From JANMEX01 sp041751995 (GTDB lineage: Bacteria; Pseudomonadota; Alphaproteobacteria; Rhizobiales; Rhizobiaceae), in contig JBGSHY010000109.1 of assembly GCA_041751995.1 (NCBI GenBank), positions 1 through 64,000 on the forward strand: a stretch of 64,000 bases of DNA, given 5' to 3'. How positions within the stretch are numbered: position 1 is the stretch's first letter; the number at the start of each line of letters is the position of its first letter. The notes beneath the pieces were generated by a model, which had not been told where the DNA came from, searched no databases, and worked only from the letters and a program-made list of their open reading frames with translations. Below are positions 32,839 through 41,888 of this stretch, in pieces. Made by a program: the position numbers and the translations under genes.

Positions 32839-33359
32839 TGCCACATATCATTGTAACGCCCTTGTCGCGCCTTCTGGAAATATCCGAAGCGCATCGGGCG
32901 AGCCGGATCGTGACGCTGATCAATTCGGCGACTTTGGTTGAGCGGCCACGGCATGTGGCCGAAAAAGATCATCTTTTCCTCGGTTTCAACGACATTGTTG
33001 AACCACGCGAAGGTCTCACTCCGCCCGGCGAAACCCATGTACGTGCGGCTTTCGCCTTTGCCGACACATGGGACCGCGCCCAGCCGATGATCGTCCACTG
33101 CTATGCCGGCATTTCCCGCTCGACTGCCGGGGCCTACATGACCTCGCTCTATCTCAATCCCTATCAGGATGAGCTGGCGCTGGCGCAAGAGCTGCGCCGC
33201 CGCTCACCGTCCGCCACGCCCAATATCCGCCTTGTCTCGATCGCCGATGACATTCTTGGCCGCAAGGGGCGCATGGTTGATGCGATCAAATCCATCGGGC
33301 GCGGCGCGGACGCTTTCGAGGGCGTGCCCTTCATTCTGCCAATCAACGGACAGGACTGA
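32838..33359 (+). CDS. Protein tyrosine phosphatase-like enzyme
   Basis: 173 residues. The phosphate loop HCYAGISRS has the full HCX5R form with C88 and R94. The expected acid loop is near residues 51 to 58 (NDIVEPRE). These tyrosine phosphatase-like proteins follow the HD gene in several rhizobia. Substrate unknown. One-base overlaps with both neighbours place it in the ygfZ to YedK operon. Confidence 0.9.
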   Translation: MPHIIVTPLSRLLEISEAHRASRIVTLINSATLVERPRHVAEKDHLFLGFNDIVEPREGLTPPGETHVRAAFAFADTWDRAQPMIVHCYAGISRSTAGAYMTSLYLNPYQDELALAQELRRRSPSATPNIRLVSIADDILGRKGRMVDAIKSIGRGADAFEGVPFILPINGQD

Positions 33360-34126
33360 TGTGCGGCCGCTACTCGATCACAGCGACACCCGAAGATGTC
33401 GAGGAATTCTTCGCTGTCGATGATGTTGACCCATTCCCGCCGCGCTACAACATCGCCCCGACACAGCCGATCCTGATGATCCGCCAGGGCGCGCGTTCGG
33501 AACCTGGCTCCAACCGTCCAGAGCGCGAATCCGTGCTGGTCCGCTGGGGCCTGATTCCCTCCTGGGTTAAAGACGTGAAGGCGTTCCCTCTGCTGCTCAA
33601 CGCCCGCTCGGAATCGGTCATTGAGAAACCGTCCTTCCGCGGTGCCATCCGTCATCATCGCACACTTGTTCCGGCATCCGGATTTTACGAATGGAAGCGT
33701 ACAGGCGAAAAGAAAAGCCAGGCCTATTGGGTGCGCCCGCGCAACGGCGGGCTGATCGCCTTTGCCGGCCTGATGGAGACCTATCTTGCGCCCGACGGCA
33801 GCGAGATTGACACCGGCGCGATCCTGACGACGGAGTCCAACAAGGCGTTCATGCCGATCCATGACCGCATGCCGGTGGTTATCCAGCCGGAGCATTTCGG
33901 GCGATGGCTGAACTGCCGCGATTTCGAGCCGCGTCAGGTGGCGGACCTGTTTTCCGCCGCCGAGCCGGACTTTTTTGACGCCATCCCGGTGTCCGACAAG
34001 GTCAACAAAGTGGCCAATGTCACGCCCGACATCCAGGATCGCATCAATTTGAACGAAGCGGCAAAGCAGGCGGAAACCAAGCCAGTGGAAAAACCTTCCG
34101 GCAAAAATCAAATGAAACTGTTCTGA
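33359..34126 (+). CDS. Abasic-site DNA-protein crosslinker, YedK/HMCES family
   Basis: 255 residues. SRAP family features: MCGRY with Cys2 as the nucleophile after Met removal, the Asn in LLNARSES, the Glu in GFYEWKR, and the His in PIHDRMPVVI. It protects abasic sites in single-stranded DNA by a thiazolidine crosslink. A Pro/Lys-rich tail (about 30 residues) extends past the core. It ends the four-gene operon. Confidence 0.94.
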   Translation: MCGRYSITATPEDVEEFFAVDDVDPFPPRYNIAPTQPILMIRQGARSEPGSNRPERESVLVRWGLIPSWVKDVKAFPLLLNARSESVIEKPSFRGAIRHHRTLVPASGFYEWKRTGEKKSQAYWVRPRNGGLIAFAGLMETYLAPDGSEIDTGAILTTESNKAFMPIHDRMPVVIQPEHFGRWLNCRDFEPRQVADLFSAAEPDFFDAIPVSDKVNKVANVTPDIQDRINLNEAAKQAETKPVEKPSGKNQMKLF

Positions 34127-34179
34127 AGCTGCTACCGGTCAAACTGTAGCTGTCGCAATGGATTTATCGCGACAGAGGC

Positions 34180-34515
34180 ATGCAGAAAATGATCCGAGAA
34201 TTCAGCGTCGAACTGACCGAAACCGACCGCAAGCGCATGACAGATGCCGTTTCCGTTGGCCGCGTTGTTCCCGAGCCCAACCCGGGCCGCAAGACCTTTG
34301 CTTTCGACGACAAGGCGCTGACCGCTATCGCAGGCGATTCGTTCGAGCGCTTCCTTTGGGCGAGTTTTGACCGGATCGAGGAAAACGACGGCTCGATCAT
34401 TCTGGCCAGTGACAAGGGCGTCTCGTTCTTCCTGCCGGTCGAAAAGCTGCAGGATCCGCAAGTCCGCCGCGCCATCTATGATTATGTAACAGGCCGGGTT
34501 GCCGTTCACGGCTAA
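34180..34515 (+). CDS. Hypothetical protein
   Basis: 111 residues; a second ATG nine bases on (34189) may be the true start as AGAGG lies eleven bases before it. A soluble alpha/beta chain, with FSVELTETDRKRMTDAVS near the start, WASFDRIEENDGSIIL in the middle and QVRRAIYDYVTGRV near the end. No Cys, no family known to me. It stands alone between the YedK gene and the LysE exporter, the latter 18 bases downstream. Confidence 0.75.
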   Translation: MQKMIREFSVELTETDRKRMTDAVSVGRVVPEPNPGRKTFAFDDKALTAIAGDSFERFLWASFDRIEENDGSIILASDKGVSFFLPVEKLQDPQVRRAIYDYVTGRVAVHG

Positions 34516-34533
34516 GCCGCTATCAATGCAGGA

Positions 34534-35145
34534 ATGATTTCAGCCTTCCTCAACGGCTTCGCCCTCGGAGCCTCCCTCATCATCGCCATCGGTGCGCAAA
34601 ATGCCTTCATCCTGAAGCAGGGCCTTTTGCGCCAGCATGTGTTCATCCTGTGCCTGATTTGCGCCGCATCCGACGCACTGCTCATCGCCGCCGGTGTCGG
34701 CGGGCTTGGCACGCTGGTGTCCTCGCATCCAACGCTGGTGCAGGCTGTGACGCTGTTCGGCGCGCTGTTTCTGGCGGCTTACTCGTTCATCGCGTTTCGC
34801 CGGGCTTTTCATGCATCGTCGATGGGCGTCAGCGGCGAGGGAACCAGCCTCAAACGCGCCATCGCGGCCTGTCTCGCCTTCACCTTCCTCAATCCGCACG
34901 TCTATCTCGACACGGTGCTTCTGCTCGGCGGGCTGTCGTCGCGCTATTCAGGCGATGCGCGCACAGCCTATGGCGCGGGCGCGGTCATCGCTTCGTTCGT
35001 CTGGTTCTTCGGGCTTGGTTATGGCGCGCGGCTTTTGCTGCCGCTGTTCCAGAAGCCGATGGCCTGGCGCGTACTGGACGTCATCATCGGCATTGTCATG
35101 GCGCTGATCGCGCTCAGCCTTGCCGCGCATTATCTGCGCGGGTGA
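34534..35145 (+). CDS. LysE/ArgO family amino acid exporter
   Basis: 203 residues with about six membrane helices. The start GFALGASLIIAIGAQNAFIL has the invariant GAQNAF of LysE/ArgO transporters, and FTFLNPHVYLDTVLLLGG supplies the other signature. It would export basic amino acids such as arginine or lysine. No LysG-type regulator gene is adjacent. Start ATG without a strong Shine-Dalgarno, perhaps coupled to the upstream gene. Confidence 0.93.
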   Translation: MISAFLNGFALGASLIIAIGAQNAFILKQGLLRQHVFILCLICAASDALLIAAGVGGLGTLVSSHPTLVQAVTLFGALFLAAYSFIAFRRAFHASSMGVSGEGTSLKRAIAACLAFTFLNPHVYLDTVLLLGGLSSRYSGDARTAYGAGAVIASFVWFFGLGYGARLLLPLFQKPMAWRVLDVIIGIVMALIALSLAAHYLRG

Positions 35146-35173
35146 TGCAAACCAAATTGTCTTTGGAAGAAGT

Positions 35174-35248
35174 TGGTACGCCCAAGGGGAATCGAACCCC
35201 TGTTTGCGCCGTGAAAGGGCGCCGTCCTAACCGCTAGACGATGGGCGC
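35174..35248 (-). tRNA. tRNA-Glu (anticodon UUC)
   Basis: The reverse strand folds as a full cloverleaf: acceptor GCGCCCA with TGGGCGT (one G-U pair), D arm TCTAGCGGTTAGGA, anticodon stem GCGCC/GGCGC around the loop CTTTCAC with TTC, and T arm AGGGG TTCGATT CCCCT. Discriminator A and an encoded CCA follow. No extra genes in the tRNA transcript and no sign of integration next to it. Confidence 0.96.
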
Positions 35249-35336
35249 GCGGTGCGGTTTCTATAGTCAGGAAGTTTGCAGGCCGCAACCCCGCAAATGC
35301 ACGAATAAGGAAATTTTCCGGAGAGAATATCTGGGT

Positions 35337-36680
35337 TTATTTCCGCCGTGAGCAGCGCCAGTTCCAGTCACGGTCCGGGCCGATGTCAATGTGCACCGAG
35401 TTGGTATGGCAATAGGTGCCAACACCGCCGCGCCCGGGCATGGATCGCGCATATTTCGCCAGTTCCCATTTGCCGACGCCCGCGATCTGGATATCGACGG
35501 CGGCGCAATACATGTGCAGTGAGTTTTTCGCGCCGCGCACGCGCCGGTTATACCCCGGACTGCGGTAACCGGAAGTCACCACGACACTGCGGCCATAATG
35601 CGATTCGAGCTTTTTCAGCATCCGCACAAGTTGCGGCTTGATACAGGCCACGTCCACGCTGTCACGCTGGACCTTCAAGCCGTTCGGAGCGAGGCGGCCA
35701 AGACCGGCGGCTGAGGCCAACAGGATCGGGCCGTCATCGGTTTCGCCAATATCAACGTCGGCATCGCTGTCGAGCGAATCTCGCCGCTTGATTTCGAACA
35801 GCGCACCTTTGCGCACGCCGGGCAGATCGCCATTTTCCAGATTTGGCTCGGAGCGCGGCGCGGCACTTTCCAGCGATGCATCCGTCAGCTTCAGTTGCGG
35901 TGTTTCGAACTCGGCAGCCGCTGCAGATGCGAGGGCCGCCGATTTCGGGGCTGGAGCCGCAAGCGCCAACTGCGTTTCTGCGGGCAGGGGCGCAGGCGCT
36001 GCCTGTTTTGCAGCCGACTTTTGCTTGGTGTCGCCAAACATGGCGGCAAACAAAGTCTTGCGCGGCTTTTTCACCGGAGGCTGCGGCGCTGCGTCCAAAA
36101 ACTGCTGCTCGGGCGGTGCTGCAGTCAATTCCTGAGCCGGCAGTGCGGCAGATGCCGCTGCGCTTACCAGTTGCACCTGTTGCGCACTGGGGTCGGGTGC
36201 GCCAAATCTTGCTGCATCGACAGGCTGCGACGCGGTTTCAACAATCGGCTGCGGCTGCGCCATCGCCAGCTGCGTTTGTCCGGCTGTGCCGGCATTCCCC
36301 GGAGTGGTTCCAGCCGCCGCTGCCGTGATTGCAGTCTGCTCGGTGGACGCCAGGGCGAATGAAGGATCATTGGCCGGACGCGATCCGACGAGAATTTGTG
36401 CAGGCGCACCATCAGCCGGTGCCGCGCCTGGCAAAGGCGCCGTGGCACCTTCTGTCATGGCAAGCGTTGCGGAATTTTGGTCGGCAGGAACTGGAATCTG
36501 TCCCGGCGCGGCGGGATCTGCGGGCGCGGTATTCGTCGTCTGCGGCTGCAGTGACGCTGCTGTCGTGTCTATGCTCGATACTGTGGAGGTGCATGACGAA
36601 AGAAGAATCGCGGCAATGACCGGAAGGACCATCAAATGTCGGTGGCGCAAGCGCGGCAATTTGGGCGGTTTAACGTCCAA
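35337..36680 (-). CDS. DUF882 / M15-type peptidase lipoprotein
   Basis: 447 residues. The start is TTG 36680; a later ATG at 36632 would remove the basic n-region RLRHRHL that suits the signal, which ends in the lipobox LLSSC. Residues about 40 to 260 are a long Ala/Pro/Gln/Thr-rich disordered linker. The C-terminal 115 residues are the catalytic domain: VVTSGYRSPGYNRRV, then SLHMYCAAVDIQI and SVHIDIGPD, giving the His, Asp and His zinc ligands of Peptidase_M15_3/DUF882. A DD- or LD-carboxypeptidase acting on peptidoglycan is likely. Confidence 0.88.
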   Translation of the reverse strand: MDVKPPKLPRLRHRHLMVLPVIAAILLSSCTSTVSSIDTTAASLQPQTTNTAPADPAAPGQIPVPADQNSATLAMTEGATAPLPGAAPADGAPAQILVGSRPANDPSFALASTEQTAITAAAAGTTPGNAGTAGQTQLAMAQPQPIVETASQPVDAARFGAPDPSAQQVQLVSAAASAALPAQELTAAPPEQQFLDAAPQPPVKKPRKTLFAAMFGDTKQKSAAKQAAPAPLPAETQLALAAPAPKSAALASAAAAEFETPQLKLTDASLESAAPRSEPNLENGDLPGVRKGALFEIKRRDSLDSDADVDIGETDDGPILLASAAGLGRLAPNGLKVQRDSVDVACIKPQLVRMLKKLESHYGRSVVVTSGYRSPGYNRRVRGAKNSLHMYCAAVDIQIAGVGKWELAKYARSMPGRGGVGTYCHTNSVHIDIGPDRDWNWRCSRRK

Positions 36681-36860
36681 TCCAGTACCCGATCCCTGTT
36701 CCGCCTGGCAACTTGACCGGCGGTTTGTTTCTTTGGCCCCAATACGCGAAGCCTGAATTTGGTCGATGGTTTAGGCGATTTGAGTAGAAACCGCAACTTT
36801 GCGCTAACTGCGGATTGAGGCAAAAACGTGATAGGTCAAAGGCATCCTGTTGCCGCAGCG

Positions 36861-38687
36861 TCAGATGCGCTCTTTCACGTATGTTCCCGGCGCATCACAC
36901 AGCGGTTCAACCCTGCCGCCCCCCGGTTCGCGCGCGTCCACCATCTCCGAATTCAAATTTATCAGCCAATTGTTCCAGAATGGCCACCACGATCCGGGAT
37001 GCTCCTTGGCGGTTTCCATCCAGGTTTCGAGGTCGCCCTCGGCCGGGCCGCCGGTCCAATATTGGTATTTCTGCTTGCTTGGCGGGTTGACGATACCGGC
37101 GATGTGGCCGGAGCCTGCCAAAACAAAGGTTGGTTCCACGCCGAAAAAGCGGCAGCCGTGAAAGACGGATTTGGCCGGGGCAATGTGATCTTCGCGGGTG
37201 GCGATCGTCAACACCGGGATCTTTACATCCTGCAAATGGACCGGATCTTTTCCCAGAACCATCAGGTCCTTGGTGAGCGAATTGTTCAGGTAGCATTCGC
37301 GCAGGTAGAAAGAGTGGTTGGCTGCGGTCATCCGTGTCGAATCCGCATTCCAGTACAAAAGATCAAACGGTGTCGGCTGTTTGCCCTTGAGATAATTGTT
37401 GACCACATAGGACCAGATCAGCTCATTCGAGCGCAGCATATTGAATGCTGTCGCCATCTTGGTGCCTTCAAGATAGCCCTTGGTGAACATCGACTGCTCG
37501 AGCGCCTGGATCTGGTCTTCATCAACAAAAACAAGCAGATCTCCGGCATAGGTGAAGTCGACTTGTGTGGTGAAGAAGGTTGCCGAGACAATCCGGTGCT
37601 CGTTTTCCCGCGCAAACAGCGCCAATGCGCCTGACAGAAGCGTCCCGCCGACGCAATATCCCACCGCATTGATTTCCCGCTCGCCTGTCGAGGCTTCGAT
37701 GGCATCGAGGCCAAACTGCAGACCTTCCCGGATGTAGTCGGTCCAGTCCTTGAGAGCGTGCCGTTCGTCCGGATTGATCCAGGAAATCACGAACACGGTA
37801 TGGCCTTGCTCGACCGCCCAGCGGATGAATGATTTGTCCGGATTGAGGTCAAGCACGTAGAATTTGTTGATCCAGGGCGGGCAGATCAGGAGAGGGCGCT
37901 TAAATACCTTGTCGGTCGTCGGCGTGTATTGGATGATTTCAGCCAGCGCCGAACGCGCCACGACCTTGCCCGGTGTGGCGGCGATGTTTTCGCCAATCAC
38001 GAATGGCTTGTCGTCCACCTGGCGGATTTTCAGGTCGCCATGTCCGGCGGCGATGTCTTCGGCGAGCATGGTCATCCCGGACACAAGGTTCTGCCCGCTG
38101 GAGGCCATGGTTTCCTTGTAGAGTTCCGGATTGGTCATCACAAAATTGGATGGTGAGAAGGCGTTGGTGACGACCTGCGTATAAAACGCCGCCTTGTGAC
38201 GCGTGTGTTCGTCCAGACCTTCCGTTTTGGTCACAAGGTCTGCGGCCCACTTTGATGTAACGAGATAGGTCTGTTTCAGGAAATCGAAGAAGGCGTTCTT
38301 GGACCAGTCCTCATCGTTGAAGCGCTTGTCGCCCCGTTCGGGTTTGACCAGATCCTCAACCGGCTCCCCGCCCAGTCGCTGCGCGGCATTCGACCAGACA
38401 GCGAGAAACTGTGAATAGAGCATGGTCTGCGCTTCAAGCGCCCGGCGTGGGTCCGACAGCCAATATTCGGTTACACTGGAAAGCGTCTTGGCGACATCGA
38501 CCAGGGGCTCAGCGAAATTCTCCGCCTTCTGGCCTGCTTCACGTGGCGCAAGCCAAGCAGATGCAGCCTTGCCCGCAGCTTCCACCATGCGTGCCATGTT
38601 GACAGCAAAAGCATCGGGATCCTTTACGAGAAAAGGCTCGATGAGCTTCTCGTCCGTGCCGATGTTTTTGTCTTGATTTTCAGCCAC
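36861..38687 (-). CDS. phaC: Class I poly(3-hydroxyalkanoate) synthase
   Basis: 608 residues, in the class I range. N-terminal PhaC domain (about 90 to 260, AFFDFLKQTYLVTSKW), then the alpha/beta hydrolase core. The lipase-like box is GYCVGG with nucleophile C345; the Asp in ATREDHIAPAKS and the His in SGHIAGIVNPP complete the triad. It polymerises hydroxyacyl-CoA on granules of polyhydroxybutyrate. No phaA/B genes are near. It is divergent from the lipoprotein gene at 38776. Confidence 0.96.
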   Translation of the reverse strand: MAENQDKNIGTDEKLIEPFLVKDPDAFAVNMARMVEAAGKAASAWLAPREAGQKAENFAEPLVDVAKTLSSVTEYWLSDPRRALEAQTMLYSQFLAVWSNAAQRLGGEPVEDLVKPERGDKRFNDEDWSKNAFFDFLKQTYLVTSKWAADLVTKTEGLDEHTRHKAAFYTQVVTNAFSPSNFVMTNPELYKETMASSGQNLVSGMTMLAEDIAAGHGDLKIRQVDDKPFVIGENIAATPGKVVARSALAEIIQYTPTTDKVFKRPLLICPPWINKFYVLDLNPDKSFIRWAVEQGHTVFVISWINPDERHALKDWTDYIREGLQFGLDAIEASTGEREINAVGYCVGGTLLSGALALFARENEHRIVSATFFTTQVDFTYAGDLLVFVDEDQIQALEQSMFTKGYLEGTKMATAFNMLRSNELIWSYVVNNYLKGKQPTPFDLLYWNADSTRMTAANHSFYLRECYLNNSLTKDLMVLGKDPVHLQDVKIPVLTIATREDHIAPAKSVFHGCRFFGVEPTFVLAGSGHIAGIVNPPSKQKYQYWTGGPAEGDLETWMETAKEHPGSWWPFWNNWLINLNSEMVDAREPGGGRVEPLCDAPGTYVKERI

Positions 38688-38775
38688 GCGCCGATTCCTC
38701 CCAGAAGGCGTTTTATTGACATATTATCGTTAGAACAGGATAGGCTTACAATTATCAATTGGCAGTGTGGTTTAC

Positions 38776-39213
38776 ATGGCAGACATGACATTATTTCAGG
38801 GCTTCTCAAAGCATTCTAAGGCTATGGGCGGGCTTTTGTTGATTCTTGTGCCGGTTCTTGGCGGCTGCGCGACTGCATCCATCGACAATGCCGTGCCAAC
38901 CTCCACGCAGCCCCTCGCACAGGATGCCATGGCCGCACCGGCTGCACCGGCGGCAGAGCCGGTTCCGCCGCGCACCGGCGCGCCGATCAACACCGGTTCC
39001 TACCCGAACATCAACATCGTTCCCGAGGGCGTCACGTCCCAACTGACCGATGCGGAATCAGCAAATTTGCGCAACACGCTTTATGCCGAAAAAGACGCGC
39101 AGCGCATGCCGGGCGAGCCAGTGGAAGCCTACATCGCGCGCCTTCGCAAGCTGCAGAAACTTGGCTCCACCCATGCTGCCGCTGCGCTCGCGCAAATCGA
39201 AGCCTCCCAGTAG
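38776..39213 (+). CDS. Small lipoprotein of unknown function
   Basis: 145 residues from ATG 38776; ATG 38785 and GTG 38767 are alternatives. Lipoprotein signal with lipobox VLGGC (GGLLLILVPVLGGC). The next 50 residues are Pro/Ala-rich. The C-terminal part (SQLTDAESANLRNTLYAEKD, RLRKLQKLGSTHAAAALAQ) is helical and resembles small rhizobial envelope lipoproteins. It lies between phaC and the aminotransferase gene, divergent from the former with 88 bases between. Confidence 0.78.
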   Translation: MADMTLFQGFSKHSKAMGGLLLILVPVLGGCATASIDNAVPTSTQPLAQDAMAAPAAPAAEPVPPRTGAPINTGSYPNINIVPEGVTSQLTDAESANLRNTLYAEKDAQRMPGEPVEAYIARLRKLQKLGSTHAAAALAQIEASQ

Positions 39214-39288
39214 CCCCCGACCGGCATTTTCTATCGACGATTAGACCTGATGCGTGTATAGGCCGCGCAAATCCTGGAGCCCTGACCA

Positions 39289-40506
39289 ATGGAAGAATTC
39301 CACAAAGTCCGCCGTCTGCCGCCATACGTGTTTGAGCAAGTCAACCGTCTGAAGGCCAGCGCGCGGGCCGCAGGGGCCGATATCATTGACATGGGCATGG
39401 GCAACCCGGACCTTCCGACGCCTCAGGGCATTGTCGACAAGCTGTGCGAGGCCGTGCAAGACCCGCGCACTCATCGCTATTCGTCGTCCAAGGGCATTCC
39501 GGGACTTCGCCGCGCGCAGGCTGGCTACTATGAGCGTCGCTTTGGCGTGAAGCTCAATCCGGACACGCAGGTCGTGGCGACGCTTGGCTCCAAGGAAGGC
39601 TTTGCCAACATGGCGCAAGCGATCACCGCGCCGGGCGATGTGATCCTGTGCCCCAACCCGTCCTATCCGATCCACGCTTTCGGCTTTATCATGGCGGGCG
39701 GCGTCATCCGCTCGATTCCGGTCGAGCCGGACGAAAATTTCATTCCGGCGCTGGAGCGGGGCGTCAAGCACTCGATCCCCAAGCCCATTTGCATGATCGT
39801 CTCCTATCCGTCGAACCCGACGGCGATGGTCGCGTCACTCGATTTCTACAAGGACGTCGTCGCCTACGCCAAGAAGCACGACATCATTATCCTGTCAGAT
39901 CTGGCCTATTCTGAAATCTACTTCGACGATGTGCCGCCGCCGTCGATCCTGCAGGTGCCGGGCGCCATCGATATCGCCGTGGAATTCACCTCCATGTCGA
40001 AAACCTTCTCGATGCCCGGTTGGCGCATGGGCTTTGCCGTAGGCAATGAAAAGCTGATCGCCGCGCTCACCCGCGTGAAATCCTACCTCGACTATGGCGC
40101 TTTCACGCCGATCCAGGTGGCCGCGACCGCTGCGCTCAACGGCGACGGCTCGGACATTGCCGAAGTGCGCTCGATCTACAAGAAGCGGCGGGACGTGCTG
40201 GTGGACGCGTTTGGCAAAGCCGGTTTTGACGTTCCGCCGCCGCCGGCCTCGATGTTCGCCTGGGCACCCATTCCGGAAAAGTTCCGCCACCTTGGCTCGC
40301 TCGAATTCTCCAAGCTTCTGATCGAAAAAGCGGACGTCGCTGTTGCGCCGGGCATTGGTTTTGGCGAGCATGGCGATGATTATGTCCGCCTCGCGCTGGT
40401 GGAAAACGAGCATCGCATCCGGCAGGCTGCCCGCTCGATCAAGAAGTTCATGGCGACTGCGGATGAGCGGATGCACAACGTCATTTCTCTCAATACCCGC
40501 CGCTAA
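39289..40506 (+). CDS. alaC: AlaC-like PLP aminotransferase
   Basis: 405 residues of the fold type I class I/II aminotransferases. The PLP lysine is K238 in SMSKTFSMPGWRMGF; other marks are GNPDLPTP, SYPSNPTA (Asn) and DLAYSEIYFD. The sequence (MEEFHKVRRLPPYVFEQV start) is like AlaC/YfdZ glutamate-pyruvate aminotransferases. It is followed 26 bases later by hom, as is common in rhizobia, so it may feed the aspartate-family amino acids or alanine. Exact substrate inferred. Confidence 0.88.
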   Translation: MEEFHKVRRLPPYVFEQVNRLKASARAAGADIIDMGMGNPDLPTPQGIVDKLCEAVQDPRTHRYSSSKGIPGLRRAQAGYYERRFGVKLNPDTQVVATLGSKEGFANMAQAITAPGDVILCPNPSYPIHAFGFIMAGGVIRSIPVEPDENFIPALERGVKHSIPKPICMIVSYPSNPTAMVASLDFYKDVVAYAKKHDIIILSDLAYSEIYFDDVPPPSILQVPGAIDIAVEFTSMSKTFSMPGWRMGFAVGNEKLIAALTRVKSYLDYGAFTPIQVAATAALNGDGSDIAEVRSIYKKRRDVLVDAFGKAGFDVPPPPASMFAWAPIPEKFRHLGSLEFSKLLIEKADVAVAPGIGFGEHGDDYVRLALVENEHRIRQAARSIKKFMATADERMHNVISLNTRR

Positions 40507-40532
40507 CCCATTAAAAATACAGGATTATCAAT

Positions 40533-41855
40533 ATGACCGCACCGCTGAAAATCGGGATTGCCGGATTGGGAACCGTTGGCGTTGCCGTCATGCGGGTGCT
40601 GCGCGACCATGCCGCCGTGCTGGAGCGCCAGTGCGGCCGCAAGATTGAGGTGCGCGCTGTATCGGCCCGCAACCGCGCCATTGACCGCGGCATTGACCTG
40701 ATTGGTGTTGATTGGTTTGATGATCCGGTTGATCTCGCCACCCGCTCCGACATTGACGTGTTTGTCGAACTGATGGGCGGTGGCGGCGGCAATTCACCGG
40801 CCTATTCCGCCGTCAAAGCCGCGCTCAATGCGGGCCGCCATGTGGTCACGGCCAACAAGGCGCTGCTCGCGGGATTCGGAGTGGAACTCGCAACCATCGC
40901 CGAGGAAAAAGGCCTGCTTTTGAATTTTGAAGCTGCGGTCGCAGGCGGCATCCCGGTTATTAAAGTCATGCGCGAGTCGCTGGCCGGCAATACGGTTTCC
41001 CGTGTGTTTGGCATCCTCAACGGCACCTGCAATTACATCCTGACCCGCATGGAGCAGGAGGGCCTATCGTTTGAAGCCTGTCTGGCGGATGCGCAGCGCC
41101 TCGGCTATGCCGAAGCCGACCCGACCTTCGACATCGAAGGCAATGATACGGCGCACAAGCTGTCACTGTTGACCGCGCTCGCCTTCGGCACGCAGATCGC
41201 CTCCGACGAAATCTACCTCGAAGGCATCTCAAACATCACGCAGGCCGACATCAAGGCCGCCGCCGAACTTGGCTACCGCATCAAGCTGCTTGGCGTTGCC
41301 CAACGCACGGACTCGGGCATTGAACAGCGCGTCCACCCGACCATGGTTCCGACTGCGTCGGTCATCGCGCAAGTGCACGGTGTCATCAATGCGGTGGCGA
41401 TCGAGACCGACATCCTGGGGGAACTGTTGATGTCCGGTCCCGGCGCGGGCGGCAACGCCACGGCCTCCGCCGTTGTTGGTGATTTGGCGGACATAGCCAA
41501 ATCCCGTCCCGGCTTCCAGCACGGCCCGGTGTTCGGCCATCCTGCCAAGGAACTGAAGCCCTACAAGAAAGCGGAGATGCGCACGCATTCCGGTGGTTAC
41601 TTCATTCGCCTGACCGTGCATGACAAGGTCGGCGTTTTCGCCTCGATCGCCAAGCACATGGCCGACAATTCCATCTCGCTCGAGTCCATCGTCCAGCGCA
41701 ATCCGGAAACCGGCGATACAGTCAGCGCCAAGAACGTGATCCTCGTCACACACGAGACCTCGGAGGCCGCCGTTCGCAAGGCGCTTGCCGGAATTGAAAA
41801 AGACGGGATACTGATTGACCGCGCGCAGATGATACGGATTGAACGCGCGGGTTAA
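40533..41855 (+). CDS. hom: Homoserine dehydrogenase
   Basis: 440 residues. The NAD-binding GIAGLGTVG is at residues 7 to 15; the catalytic core has NGTCNYILTRME and GYAEADPTFDIEG with the conserved Glu and Asp/Lys. A C-terminal ACT domain (about 350 to 440, YFIRLTVHDKVGVFASIA) suggests feedback control by threonine. It reduces aspartate semialdehyde to homoserine. Only the aminotransferase lies with it; glpX and recJ, often next to hom in rhizobia, are 5 kb further right behind the glycan cassette. Confidence 0.96.
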   Translation: MTAPLKIGIAGLGTVGVAVMRVLRDHAAVLERQCGRKIEVRAVSARNRAIDRGIDLIGVDWFDDPVDLATRSDIDVFVELMGGGGGNSPAYSAVKAALNAGRHVVTANKALLAGFGVELATIAEEKGLLLNFEAAVAGGIPVIKVMRESLAGNTVSRVFGILNGTCNYILTRMEQEGLSFEACLADAQRLGYAEADPTFDIEGNDTAHKLSLLTALAFGTQIASDEIYLEGISNITQADIKAAAELGYRIKLLGVAQRTDSGIEQRVHPTMVPTASVIAQVHGVINAVAIETDILGELLMSGPGAGGNATASAVVGDLADIAKSRPGFQHGPVFGHPAKELKPYKKAEMRTHSGGYFIRLTVHDKVGVFASIAKHMADNSISLESIVQRNPETGDTVSAKNVILVTHETSEAAVRKALAGIEKDGILIDRAQMIRIERAG

Positions 41856-41888
41856 GGCTTACGCCAGCCGTTTGGGGGAAATCGGCAC

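Noticed and set aside
35150..35270. tRNA-Glu as a phage attachment site
   Set aside because: No partial tRNA copy, integrase or foreign genes are seen on either side.
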